From Rebecca billardiae RCC1528 (Eukaryota > Haptophyta), in contig OZ251236.1 of NCBI GenBank assembly GCA_965240325.2, positions 992,001 through 1,056,000 on the forward strand: a DNA stretch of 64,000 nucleotides, in the 5' to 3' direction. Shown here one piece after another: positions 39,617-49,700 of this stretch. Each line of letters begins with the position of its first letter. Positions within the stretch are counted from its first letter, which is position 1. The notes beneath the pieces are model-generated. The model searched no databases and had not been told where the DNA came from. It saw only the letters and a list, made by a program, of their open reading frames with translations. Made by a program: the position numbers and the translations under genes.

Positions 39617-41076
39617 TCAGGCGCCGCGCCCCAACTGCTCGAGGATGGCAGCCAGCGGGCGGCGCGCACCGTCCGCGTTGCCGTCGGGGCAGCAGTCGTC
39701 GTCGGGCTCGATGCCGCCGAGCCACTGCACCCACCTGTACGCGACGGCGGGCCGGAGGTGGTGCGCGCGCACCGGCGCGCCGCCACCTGCCACGCGCGTC
39801 ACGCCGCGGGCGGGGCGCGTCGGCGTGAGCGCCGGTGGGCGGCGTGCGCGCGCGGCGCGACGCGACAACGGCGGGCGCGCGCGCGCGCGCACCGCGCGAG
39901 GCGGCGAGCAAGGCGCGGCAGTGCGGGAAGGTCTGGCCATCGTCGTCGTGGTCGATCGCGCCGAGCAGCTCCGCCGCGCGCACGCCGCCCTTCCCCTGCA
40001 CCGCCGTCACCGCCAGCAGGTGCACCGCCGGGTGATACGAGAAGACGAGACTGAGCTGCGCGCGCGAGCACAGCAGCTCGAGGCAGACGCACCGCTCGCT
40101 CGGCCGCAGCACGGCCGGCCACGCGTGGGCGGCGTGCGCGAGCGCGTCGGCGCACGGCACGATGCGCGCGCCCACGAGGGTCGAGCCCAGCTGCGCCGAG
40201 CCGAGCAGCACGCACGCGCGCGCGTGCAGCGTGTGCAGCGGGGGCTCGAGCAGGTCCGCGGCCCGCGCGTCGGCCGCGCCGCCGCCGCCGCCCTCCGACA
40301 CCGCCACGTGAGCTGACAGTGAGAGATACAAACGCAGCGGCGCGCTCGCAGAGAGGACGGCGTCGAGCTCGGGGTGCACGCGCTCGCGCGCGTCGAGCAG
40401 GCGCTGCCGCTTCGCCCGCGTCACGCCCACCTCCGCCGTGAGCGCGCCGATCCGCTCCTGCAGCTCGCGCCGCCGCCGCAGCTCGGCGGCCAGCCGGCGC
40501 AGCCGAACTTGCTTCTGGTCCACGGGTGTGGCGGCGGCGCCGCCCGCGGCGGACGGGTCGGCGGGGAGCGGCGCGAGGGCGTCCTCGTCGAGGGTGGTGA
40601 GCGCGGGGCCCGTCTCGCACGCCTCGATCTCGCGCGCGCACACCGCGCGCTCGAGCTGCAGCTCCTGCAGCTCGGAGGCGCGCGCGTCGAGCGCGCGCCG
40701 GCCCGCCTGCGAGCCGTCGTCCGCGCGCGCGAGCTCGGCGGCGAGCTTGCGGTCGGTCTGCGCGCAGGGCGGGATGGGGCGCAGGCGCGTGTGAGGGCTC
40801 ACGCCGCATGCCGCCCGGGCGGCGCCGGCGCACGTGGGCGCCGAGTCCCAACTTGCAGCGCGCCGAGCGCGCGAGCGCGCGCGCGCTGGGGCTGCGCTCT
40901 CACGCGAGCGCACGCGCGCGCGCTGCGCTGCGCGGCGCGGCGCCCACCTCCTTGAGCGCGACGAGCGATGCGCCCACTTTGGCGAGCAGCGCGCGCTGCT
41001 CACTCGCCGAGGCGCCCTGGCGCTTCGCGCGGAGGAGCGTGTCCGCGCTCTCGCGCGCGACGCGCACGGCATCCAT
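39617..41076 (-). CDS. THOC5: THO complex subunit 5-like (THOC5)
   Basis: Nuclear THO/TREX subunit coupling transcription to mRNA export. Exons 40948-41076, 39893-40757 and 39617-39786 (introns 190 and 106 bp, phases 0 and 1) encode 387 residues, much shorter than the ~680 of the human protein. The start is the ATG at 41076. Recognition rests on order and pattern: an N-terminal coiled coil (RALDARASELQELQLERAVC); LDEDALAPL; a second coil (KQVRLRRLAAELRRRRELQE); VHPELDAVLSASAPLRLYL; PPLHTLHARACVLLGSAQLG; LELLCSRAQLSLVFSYHPAV; AAELLGAIDHDDDGQTFPHC; and AVAYRWVQWLGGIEP, the counterpart of the YLWVQKLGG end motif of THOC5. The last match depends on the 106-bp splice. The missing part is the variable C-terminal half of animal THOC5. 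Confidence 0.8.
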
Positions 41077-41191
41077 GGTGCGAGCTCGTGCGAGCTCGCG
41101 CCGCGCAGCTCGAGAGCTGCGCCAAGCGAAAGCCAAGTGCCACGCGGCCGACAGCGCGCGCCGGCCATCCTGCGCCTGCCGCCGAGACGAC
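41077..41191. promoter_or_regulatory. bidirectional promoter, THOC5 / Med18-like
   Basis: 115 bp between divergent ATGs. It is GC-rich, with GCGAGCTCG occurring in a small repeat (GAGCTCGTGCGAGCTCG). No TATA or CCAAT is seen. Confidence 0.4.
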
Positions 41192-44100
41192 ATGGCGGAT
41201 GACGCCCGCGCGATGGAGGCGAGCCTGCGCGGCGTGCTGGCCGACGAGCAGCTGGACGAGCTGCGCGCCGCGCTCGCCCCCTTCTGCCTCGCCGAGCACG
41301 AGCTGCGCACGTGGCACCGCACCCTCCGCCCGACCAGCGCCGCTCTCGGGCCGCCGACCGCAGTCGCTCCGGGCCACGAGCTCGAGCTCGTGAGCGTGGT
41401 CGACGAGGAGGGCGCCGTGCTCGGCGGCGCGCACCTGCTGCGGTACGTGGAGGGCATGCGCCACGTGCCCAGCGGGCCGGGCGCCGCGGCTCGCGAGAAG
41501 CCCGCGGCCGCGTCGGGCGCGAAGCGCGGAGGCGGCGGCGCGGCGGAGGATGCGGCTGCGGCGCGCGCGCAGGCACTCGCCAGCGTGGCGTCGCCGCCGA
41601 TCACGCCGGTGCGCTTCGCGCGCGCGGGCGTCGGTATCGAGGCGCTGCTACGCGCGCTCCCGCTCGAGCCCGTCCACGCGCACGTCCGCTACGGCTACCG
41701 CTGGGCGTGCCCCGCAGGCGGCGAGGTTGTAGCGTTCCGCCGCTGCGCGCTCGGCCGCACCGGAGCGGAGCCGGGGGCGGAGGAGGTGGGCGCGGCGGTG
41801 GGCGCGGCGCCGGGCGCGGCGGCGCGCGCGGAGGCGGGCGCCGGGCGCCCCCGCCTCGCGCCGCGCGCCGACGCCCTCGGCGCGCCGCCGCCGCGCCATC
41901 AGCTTGTGCCTCTGCGCGCCCACACGTGGGAGGTGGAGGTGGTCGCGGCGGGCGGCGCGCTCGGCGCCGAGACCGACGGCGCTCGCGACGCGCGGCTGCG
42001 CGCGCAGGCGTCGCGGCTCGGCGCGCGCGTGCCGCCCGCCGCCGGGCTCGGCGCGCGCTGGCGGCGCGCGCTACTCCTGGGCGCGGCGTGTCCGCTGCAG
42101 CCGCCCGCGGCGCGCGGCGCGGCGCCCGCGACAGCCGGGACCGCCGCGTCGGCCGCGGCCGCGGCCGAGGCGGCGGCGCTCGGCGCGGCGGTGGCGGCGG
42201 CGCGGCGGGCGGAGGCGCGCCGCCTGCGCGCGCTGCAGGCCGCGCTGCTTCTCCGCGGCTTCGACGAAGTGTCGGTCCTTGCGCCCACCGAGTTTGGCGG
42301 CGGCGGCGGCGGCGGCGCGGATGCGTCTGCGCCGCCGGGCGCGGCCGGCGCGGCCGGCGCCGGCGCCGCGCTCGGCGCCGCGCCGCCGTCGGCGCTGACG
42401 TCGTGGGCGGAGCCGAGCGCGGCCGCGTTCGCGGCGGCGCTCACGCGCATGTGCGCCGGCGCGCAGCCGGGAGACACCCTCCTAGTCCTGGCGAGTACTC
42501 ACGGTACTTGGGTGCAGAGGGCGGGCGGGGGCGGCGCGCGCGGCGGCGCGGCGCGGCGCGAGCGCGGCGCGGACGGCGGCGCCGCCTGTGGTGGCGGTGG
42601 CGCGGACGGCGCGGAGCCGCAGACGGAGGTGGCGCCGACGGAGGCGATGGTGACGGAGGAGGGCCGCGCCGTCTCGGTCGGCGCGCGCGTGTCGGAGCTG
42701 CAGCTGCAGCTGCGCTTGGCCGCGGAATGGCACCCACCGCTTGACGAGGAGGAGGAGTGGGGCGTCGCCGCGTCCAACGGCCCGCGCCACCCGCCCGGCC
42801 ACCGGCACGCCGGGCAGCTGGTGACGGCCGCGCAGACGATCTCGAAAGGGCCGCTGCACGGCAAGAGAGTCGACGCGTGCCTCCGGCGCAAGGCGCGGCC
42901 GCCTCCGCTCGTCGGCGCGCGCCGCGCCATCCACGCTGAGCTGCGCGGACTCGGCGTGAGCGTGGGCGAGGGTAAGACCGCCGCCATCGACACCGCCGCC
43001 GCCACGCCGCCCGCCGCCGACGCGCCGCCCGCCGCCGCCGCGCCGCCGACGACGACGCCGACGCCGCCGACGACGGAGACGCCGCCGGTTGGGTCGGGCG
43101 GCGCGGAGGGCTCGGCCGCGGAGGACTCGACGCCGCTTTCCCTCGCGCAGTGCGCGGCGCACTGCGCCACGGCCGCGACGCTGCTGGAGCTCCGGACCCG
43201 GGACCGTTCGTACGAGGCGGAGCAGCTGGGCGAATACCGCACCGAGCGCGCGCGGCTGGAGGCGCGCGCGGGCGCGGCCGAGGCGGAGATGACGGCGGAG
43301 GCGCTGGGCGCGGCGCGCGGCGAGCCGCCGAGCAAGAAGGCGCGCAAGGCGGCCAAGGACGCGGGCGACGACGCCGCAGACCCGGACTACGACCCCTCGG
43401 CGGGTGCGGGCGGGGGGGCCAGCAAGGTACGTAGCGCACCCGCCGGCGCCGCCAAGTCGGCCGGTGCCGCCGCCGCCGCCGCCGGCGGCAGCGCGGGCGG
43501 CGTGAGTGCGGACGAGCTGGCTCGGAGGCTGGCGCCGCACAAGAGCGCGCTCGCGGCGACAGACGAGCGTCTCCGCAAGCTCGACGAGCGCAGCGCCCTG
43601 CTCGCTCGGGTGGCGCAGCGGCATGGGCGCGCGCTGCGCCGGCTGCGGGCGTTCGTGCGCGGAGGCGCGGCGGGCGCGCGCTGCGCGCTGCTCACCGTCG
43701 ATGCCCGCGGCGTCGTCACCGCCGCGTCGGCGCGGGCGTGCGCGCTCGCCGGCCGGCCGCGCTCCCAGCTCGAGGGCGCCGTGCTCGCACCGCCGCTCTG
43801 CGCGCCCGAGCTCGCCGACGCGACGCGCCGCGCCGCCGCTGAGGGCAAGCCTGCCAAGCGAGGTCACCCCTTTGGCTCGGCTGACGGCTCCGACGCGGCC
43901 GCGTCGGGTGCAGGCGGCGGCGGCGGCGGCGCAGCGCTGCTCACGCCGCGCCCCGCGAAGGACTACGCCGGCGCGGACGCGGGCGAGGCACTGCTCACCG
44001 ACGACGGCGCGCTCGACGCCCTCGGCGACTTTGGCGCCGCGGCGGAGCGGCTCCGACGGCTGCGGCTGCCAAAGACGCTTGCGGTGTCGCGCTGGCGCGT

Positions 44101-45031
44101 GCTCAGCACGGCGGCCAAGCACGCAGAGGCGGCGCGCGCGCGGCCGGCGCCGCGCCGCGCGGCGCACATGCGCGCGTACGTGCGCGCCGCGCACGCGCTC
44201 GCGCTGATTGTCGAGGCGCAGCGCGCGGCGGACGCGGAGGCGGGCGCGTCGGACGACGAGGACGAGGCGCGCGCGCACGACGCAGCCGCCGCGGCCGAGG
44301 CCTGGGGTGCCCTCCTCGCGGACGCTGACAAACTCGACGCCGAGGCGGCGGCGGGGAAGGCGCCCTCCGCGGAGCTGGCCGAGCGCGTGCGCGCGCGGCA
44401 CGCGCTGCTCGTCGCCGCGCCCGCGCCCGCCATCTACCTGAGCACAGGGCAGCCGGTCGGCGGCCGCGGCGGCGGCGCGGCGGCCGCGGCGGTTGGCCTG
44501 GCGGGCGGTGGCGCCGCCGGCTCGCGGCTGAGCTCCGCGGAGGCGGCGGCGGCCGCCGCCGGGTGCGAGCGGCTCGCCCTGTGCGCCGAGGCGCGAGCGG
44601 CGGCGGGCGGCGGCGCGCCGAGCAGCGCCGCCGCCGCACACGCCGCGCCCAACCCGCTCGCGGACGCGCTCGGCTGCCTCGACACGCGCGCCCGATGCAC
44701 CCTCCTCCTCGACTCAGTGCACGCGGGGCCGGCGCTCGGGCCGCTGCTGGATGGCGACGCGAGGCTGGCGCGCGGCGCGGCCGTGAGCGTGCTGAGCGCG
44801 CGGCTCGACGACCCGCTGCGCTCGGGCGCGGGCGCGGGCCCCGAGTGGGCGGGCGCGCTCGCCGACGCGCTCGCCGCCGAGCTCGGCACGCCGGGCGTCG
44901 ACGACGCCGACGCGGCCGAGCTGCGCGCGCGTCTGGACGCGAGGCTAGGCGCGCGGCTTGGCCTCGGCGTGGCGCTCGAGCAGAGCGCGCGCGCGCGCGG
45001 CGCGGCGGGGCACCAGCCCGCGATGCCGTGA
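41192..45031 (+). CDS. large Ala-rich protein with Med18-like N terminus
   Basis: 1279 residues from the ATG at 41192, one open frame. The first ~290 residues resemble Mediator subunit 18. These are an opening ELRAALAPFC / HELRTWHRTLRP segment, ELELVSVVDEEGAVLGGAHL with LRYVEGMRH, then GVGIEALLRALPLEPVHAHV with RYGYRWAC and VAFRRCAL, and LVPLRAHTWEVEVVA. This reproduces the Med18 alternation of strand, GY/GF turn and closing LVELxVVA-type strand. The rest is unlike any Med18: Ala/Gly-rich linkers, a conserved-looking block ISKGPLHGKRVDACLRRKAR, a basic patch PPSKKARKAAKDAGDD (possible nuclear signal), and a stretch ALLTVDARGVVTAASARACA with LAGRPRSQLEGAVL that faintly recalls a PAS core. Undetected introns or a second gene in the same frame are possible. 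Confidence 0.5.
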   Translation: MADDARAMEASLRGVLADEQLDELRAALAPFCLAEHELRTWHRTLRPTSAALGPPTAVAPGHELELVSVVDEEGAVLGGAHLLRYVEGMRHVPSGPGAAAREKPAAASGAKRGGGGAAEDAAAARAQALASVASPPITPVRFARAGVGIEALLRALPLEPVHAHVRYGYRWACPAGGEVVAFRRCALGRTGAEPGAEEVGAAVGAAPGAAARAEAGAGRPRLAPRADALGAPPPRHQLVPLRAHTWEVEVVAAGGALGAETDGARDARLRAQASRLGARVPPAAGLGARWRRALLLGAACPLQPPAARGAAPATAGTAASAAAAAEAAALGAAVAAARRAEARRLRALQAALLLRGFDEVSVLAPTEFGGGGGGGADASAPPGAAGAAGAGAALGAAPPSALTSWAEPSAAAFAAALTRMCAGAQPGDTLLVLASTHGTWVQRAGGGGARGGAARRERGADGGAACGGGGADGAEPQTEVAPTEAMVTEEGRAVSVGARVSELQLQLRLAAEWHPPLDEEEEWGVAASNGPRHPPGHRHAGQLVTAAQTISKGPLHGKRVDACLRRKARPPPLVGARRAIHAELRGLGVSVGEGKTAAIDTAAATPPAADAPPAAAAPPTTTPTPPTTETPPVGSGGAEGSAAEDSTPLSLAQCAAHCATAATLLELRTRDRSYEAEQLGEYRTERARLEARAGAAEAEMTAEALGAARGEPPSKKARKAAKDAGDDAADPDYDPSAGAGGGASKVRSAPAGAAKSAGAAAAAAGGSAGGVSADELARRLAPHKSALAATDERLRKLDERSALLARVAQRHGRALRRLRAFVRGGAAGARCALLTVDARGVVTAASARACALAGRPRSQLEGAVLAPPLCAPELADATRRAAAEGKPAKRGHPFGSADGSDAAASGAGGGGGGAALLTPRPAKDYAGADAGEALLTDDGALDALGDFGAAAERLRRLRLPKTLAVSRWRVLSTAAKHAEAARARPAPRRAAHMRAYVRAAHALALIVEAQRAADAEAGASDDEDEARAHDAAAAAEAWGALLADADKLDAEAAAGKAPSAELAERVRARHALLVAAPAPAIYLSTGQPVGGRGGGAAAAAVGLAGGGAAGSRLSSAEAAAAAAGCERLALCAEARAAAGGGAPSSAAAAHAAPNPLADALGCLDTRARCTLLLDSVHAGPALGPLLDGDARLARGAAVSVLSARLDDPLRSGAGAGPEWAGALADALAAELGTPGVDDADAAELRARLDARLGARLGLGVALEQSARARGAAGHQPAMP

Positions 45032-45260
45032 GCGGCGCCGCCGTGGGAGCGGACGTCGTCGGGACGCCATCACGACGAGACATCGTTGACTGCTCCTCAA
45101 GCCGCTCAAGGCCAAGCTAGTGGCTGCACTGGACCACCGGCCCATCGGCATCCGCCACGGGCACGGCGCGCGCTGGTCGACTGGTCGTCATCGCGACGCG
45201 CACAGTCATCTGCAAAGTTAGGCGGCGGGGTCCTAGCAGGACGATGCCAGCAGCAGTGAT

Positions 45261-45271
45261 TGAGAGAGAGA

Positions 45272-45321
<50 letters not shown>
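45261..45321. repeat. (GA)n microsatellite
   Basis: About 60 bp of GA dinucleotides with one interruption (AGCAGAG). Confidence 0.95.
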
Positions 45322-45324
<3 letters not shown>

Positions 45325-45659
45325 TCTCAGACACTCATCAGACATCGTCACTGAGCTCGTCAGAGCGAGTACTGCACGGACGCGGATCGGACGAGAGCAC
45401 GGCAGAGCAACAGAGTCGTATACTCGTAGTAGTAGTAGTAGTATATATAGTAGCAGTCACTAGATGAGAGCGATGATTCACGAATCGTCGTCACGTCGTC
45501 ATCAGATGCATATCACGCGGTTGGCGGCAACGCGCCTGCTTGCTGGCGCCCTTATTATTGCGCAGCCGGCCGCCAGCCGCCGCCTTGATGACGATGATAG
45601 ACTGCTGATGACGAGTGATGACGATGACGACGCGACGATGCGCGCTGCTCGTACTACTG

Positions 45660-45663
<4 letters not shown>

Positions 45664-45742
<79 letters not shown>
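45664..45742. repeat. (TA)n microsatellite
   Basis: About 79 bp of pure TA, 24 bp before the left end of the MITE-like element. Confidence 0.95.
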
Positions 45743-45746
<4 letters not shown>

Positions 45747-45765
45747 CTGCTACTTTACGTACACT

Positions 45766-46671
45766 AGGCCTGTTTTATTTCTACCAGAGCCCAACGGCGA
45801 CATTCGCCAACGCGGTACAATGGCGGCTTGCCCGCTGGTGGTGGGTACCGGCGCGATTGCGGAGTAGTGATGGCACGTCGTTGGCGCATGTTCGTACTAG
45901 GGCGCTGAGCTGTAGCGAAAGATCATGCCAATGCTTGCTGCTAAGCCTTGCCATGGTGCTTCGGCATGACACAGACGGGTCACTCGCAGCGCACGGCAGT
46001 GTGACGATCGCCGCGCCGCGGCGGCAAACCGCGGTTGCGGGCGCGTTGCAAGCTGCAAGCACTCTGCCTTGGCTGCGTCGCGCCCGTGTCAGTTGGTGAA
46101 CCCGGATTGTAGAACGACAGATGGACTGCAAACGATACTAGCTCTACTCGCTCCGCCGCCACTTCCTTGTCGAGCGTGAGATGTTTGCGCATGCAGCTTC
46201 AGCTTGCCTCCTGCATTTGAACGTTGTCACGGCAGGTTGGTGGGCCGGTTGTTCAGGCCTCCTCGGCGTAGATGACGACAAGGTGCGTGCCGCGCGCACC
46301 CATGGCGCGCGGAAAGGCGTGCACACGCGTCATCGCGCATCTGGCAGGCTGCAGTCTTGGCCAAGATGATGCCAGAACAAGCCTGCCAGTGCCTCAACAC
46401 GCGGGCGCGAGCGCGCAGAGAGATCTGGCTTCTGACCCGTGCTCTTCAGTGTACCTCGTGTGCGACGACGACGAGGCGGACGAGCGCCGCAACTGGATTC
46501 GTGCACTCACCGGTCACCGAGGAGTGCACGAATCGCATTCCTCACGCACGTGGGGGCCGCCATCGGCCGTGAGAGGTACACTGAACGGGGCGTGACACCG
46601 ATTCCCACTGGCGGGCACGGGTTTGTCGCCGTGACATAGTAAATGGAATCTGGTAGAAATAAAACAGGCCA
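45766..46671. mobile_element. MITE-like element, 22-bp TIRs, ACTA duplication
   Basis: The first 22 bp (45766-45787, beginning GGCCTGTTTTATTTCTACC) are repeated exactly in reverse complement at 46650-46671. The element is flanked on each side by ACTA (45762-45765 and 46672-46675), a likely 4-bp target-site duplication. It is 906 bp long with no coding capacity I can support, so it is presumably a non-autonomous DNA transposon. Inside lies a pair of nested perfect inverted repeats (see 46445-46585). The autonomous partner is not in this window. Confidence 0.85.
46445..46585. repeat. nested inverted repeats inside the MITE
   Basis: Outer 13-bp arms TTCAGTGTACCTC (46445-46457) / GAGGTACACTGAA (46573-46585). 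Inner 13-bp arms GATTCGTGCACTC (46496-46508) / GAGTGCACGAATC (46522-46534) around a 13-nt loop. Both pairs are perfect. Confidence 0.85.
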
Positions 46672-46762
46672 CTATCCGTATACATCGCAGCAGAATATCA
46701 GACTCGCGATGTAATATAGCATCGTCATCACATCAGTCGTCGCACATCATGCTGTCGTAGTA

Positions 46763-49700
46763 TCAGACGTGCCGGCTGATCTCGGCCAGCACCCCCTCCA
46801 CGTCCGCGCACGCGCGCCGAGGCGCCGTGCCCGCGCCGTGCGCGGGCGGCTGCTTCTCCTGCTGCGCCTTCTGCTCGGCCGCGGCCGGACGGCCGTGCTC
46901 GGCGGCCGCCGCGCGCGCCACGCCGCCGAGCGAGGCGCGGCGCGGGCTGCCGGCTGGCGCCTCGCCTGCGGGTGGCGTGGTCGCCGCGCGCGAGAGCGTC
47001 GCGGAGGGCGGCACGCTGAGCGGGCCGCCGTCGGCGCCGCCGCCCGCGCGCGGCTCGGCGCGGCGCTCCGCGCTCGCCGCCGCCGCCAGCCGGCTTCCCA
47101 GGCTGGCGCCGCACGCCGGCAGCGTGGCGGAGGCGGGCGTGCGCGCCGAGCGCTCCCTCGTGTGCGTCCGCACGCGCTCCGACAGCGCCAGCGTCTCGCC
47201 CTCGAGGCGGGAGGCGGTCCGGATGCCGTCCATCGTCACCTGCCTCGGCGCGCGCGCGCGGGCGGCGTCGGGCGGGTCGAGCGAGCGGTGCGCGGCGCGT
47301 GAGCGCGGCGCGCACCGCTGCGTGCGCTGCGCGCGCGTCACCGCCGCGCCGCGCGGAGGCGCCGCGCCGCGCGCGCGGCGCTCATCGGCCGCGCGCGCAC
47401 GCATCCCGCGCGCGCACACACACCTGCGAGAACGAGCGGCTGAGCACCTCGTGCAGCGACGCCACCTCCCCGGCGCGCGCCTGCGCCGCAGCCGCCACCG
47501 CGTCACGCGACGACTCAAGTTCCCGCACTCGCCGCTCGAGCGACTGCGAACCCCCGATGCGCGGTGGCCGGGAGAGGGGGCGCGGGGAGAGGGAGGCAGG
47601 TGGGAGGGAGCGCGGCGGCGAGGGGCCGGAGCGAGGCGCGGTTGCCGGCACAGGGGGCGGGAGGCGGAGGGAGCGCGGCGGCGCGCGGGCGGGCTCGTCG
47701 CGTGCGTGTGAGCAGGGGCACGCGGCGCGGCGGCGGCGTGCGCGCCGCTCGCCTGCCCACCGCGCCGCACCGCACCGCACCGCGCCGCGCGCGCTCGCCG
47801 CGCCGCGCCGCGCCGCGCGGGCGCGCGCGCCGCACCGCAACGGTCTCTCGGGCGGCGGAGAGGGCGGCGGCGTCGGCATTGGCGCGCGCCTCCGCGGCCA
47901 ATCTGCGCTCGGCCGCGTCGGCGTCCGCGCGCTCGAGCGCTGCGCGCAGCCGCGCCTTGTCCGCCGCCTCGGCGCGCACCTCGTCCGAGCGGCGGCGCGC
48001 CTCCTCCGCCGCGGCGTCCGCGCGCCGCCGCTCCGCGTCCGCCTGTGCGCGCGCCGCGGCCGCGGACGCCTCCGCCTCCTCGCGCGCGCGCGCCACCGCG
48101 GCCTCCGCCTCCCTCCGCGCGCCGTCGAGCGCTGCGCTCGCCTCGGCGCCGCGCGCCACGAGCGCGGCGTCGTGCGCGCGCGACGCCGCGTCCGCGCGCG
48201 CGCGAGCCTCGCTCAGCTCGGCGCGCAGCGGCGCGGTGGCGGTGGCGACGGCGGTGGCTGCGGCTCGCTGCGCCTGCGCGGTGGCGCGGTGGCGGTGCGA
48301 CGGCGCGGACGCGCGCGGACGCGCGCGGACGCGTGTAGACACGGCGGGTGCGGGTTACGATGCGGCGCGGCGCGGCGGGCGCGGGGCCCGGCCGGCCCCG
48401 AGCCTCGCGCCACGCGTGCCACGCGTCACCACACGCGCGCGCCGCGCGCGGCGGGCGGGCGGCGCGCCGCACACACACACCTCCTCAGCGGCGCGCGCGC
48501 CCGCGGCCTCGGCCGCGCGCGCCGCCTCGCGCGAGCGCGCCTCCGCCGCGCGCGCCTCCGCCGCCGCCGCGCTCGCGGCGTCGCGCGCGCTCGCCTCGGC
48601 GGCGCGCGCGGCGCTCGCCTCGGCCTCCGCGCTCGCGCGCGCCTCCGCCTCCGCGCCCAGCTCGGCGCGCAGCCGCTCCAGGTCCGAGCGCGCCCTCTCC
48701 GCCTCGCGCGCCGCCGCCGCCACCTGCCGTCGGACTGCCGCCGCGGCAGCTTCACCGTCCGCGCGCGCGCGCTCGGCCGCGCGCGCGGCGGCGCCCTCGA
48801 GCGCGGCGCGCAGCGCGGCGGAGAGCGCGCGCGCGGCGCCGCTGCCGTCGCCCACGAGGATGCCGCCGTACTCCACGTCGCCGCCCGCGCCGCGCTCGCC
48901 CGCCTCTGCGCCCGCGCCCGCCGCGCCTTCGGCCGCGCCCGCCGCCGGCCGCGCGGCCGGCGGCGGCGCGCCGCGCGTCGCGCGGCACAGCCGATCGAGA
49001 CACGCGCCCTCGGCGGCGGCTGCGCCGAGGTGTGGCGAGAGCTCGGCGCGGATCGCGCCGAGCGCGCGCGCCGCCTCGCTCGTCGCGCGCGCCGCCTGCT
49101 CGCGCGCCGCCTCCGCCGCGTCCGCCCTCGCGTCCGCGGCGGCGCCGTCGGCGCGCGCCGCGTCCGCGTCCGCGCGCGCAGCGGCGGCGCGCGCCGCCGC
49201 CTCATCCGCTGCGAGCGTCGCGGCGGCGCGCTCGGCCTGGAGCGCCGCCGCCGCGTCGGAGCCCTCGCGCGCGCTCATCGCGGCGGCGGCGGCGGCGGCG
49301 CGCGCCTCCGCGAGCGACTGCGCCGCGGCGCGCAGCTCCGCCGCTCGGCGGGTCGCATCAGCGTCGGCGGTGGCCGCGCGCGCCTCGGCCGCGGCCGCGC
49401 GCGCCTCCGCCTCCGCCGCCCTCGCCTCCTGAGCCGCCGCGCGCTCGCGCCACGCGGCGGCCTCGCCGAAGCCGCCGCCGCCGGCGCGCACCGCGGCGGA
49501 CGCCGCCGCCGCGGCCGAGGCGGCGGCGGCGGCGTCGGCGCCCCAGCCCAGCGGCGGCGCCGTCGGCGCGGGCGCGGCGGCAGGCGCGCGCCCCTCGACG
49601 CCCGCCGCCGCGACCGCCGCCTCAGATGCGCGGCGCTTGGGCGAGCGCGCCCGCTGCTGGGGCGGCGGGTGCGCGGCGGCGGTGGCGCCCGCCGCGCCGA

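Larger units (their letters stand above)
45032..45765. other. intergenic with microsatellites
   Basis: Contains (GA)n at 45261-45321, (GTA)n at about 45428-45443, GATGACGATG patches at 45588-45640, and (TA)n at 45664-45742. No gene. Confidence 0.6.

Noticed and set aside
40808-41191. Upstream extension of the Med18-like frame
   Set aside because: It overlaps the first exon and intron of the divergent THOC5-like gene in antisense; the ATG at 41192 is the first sensible start.
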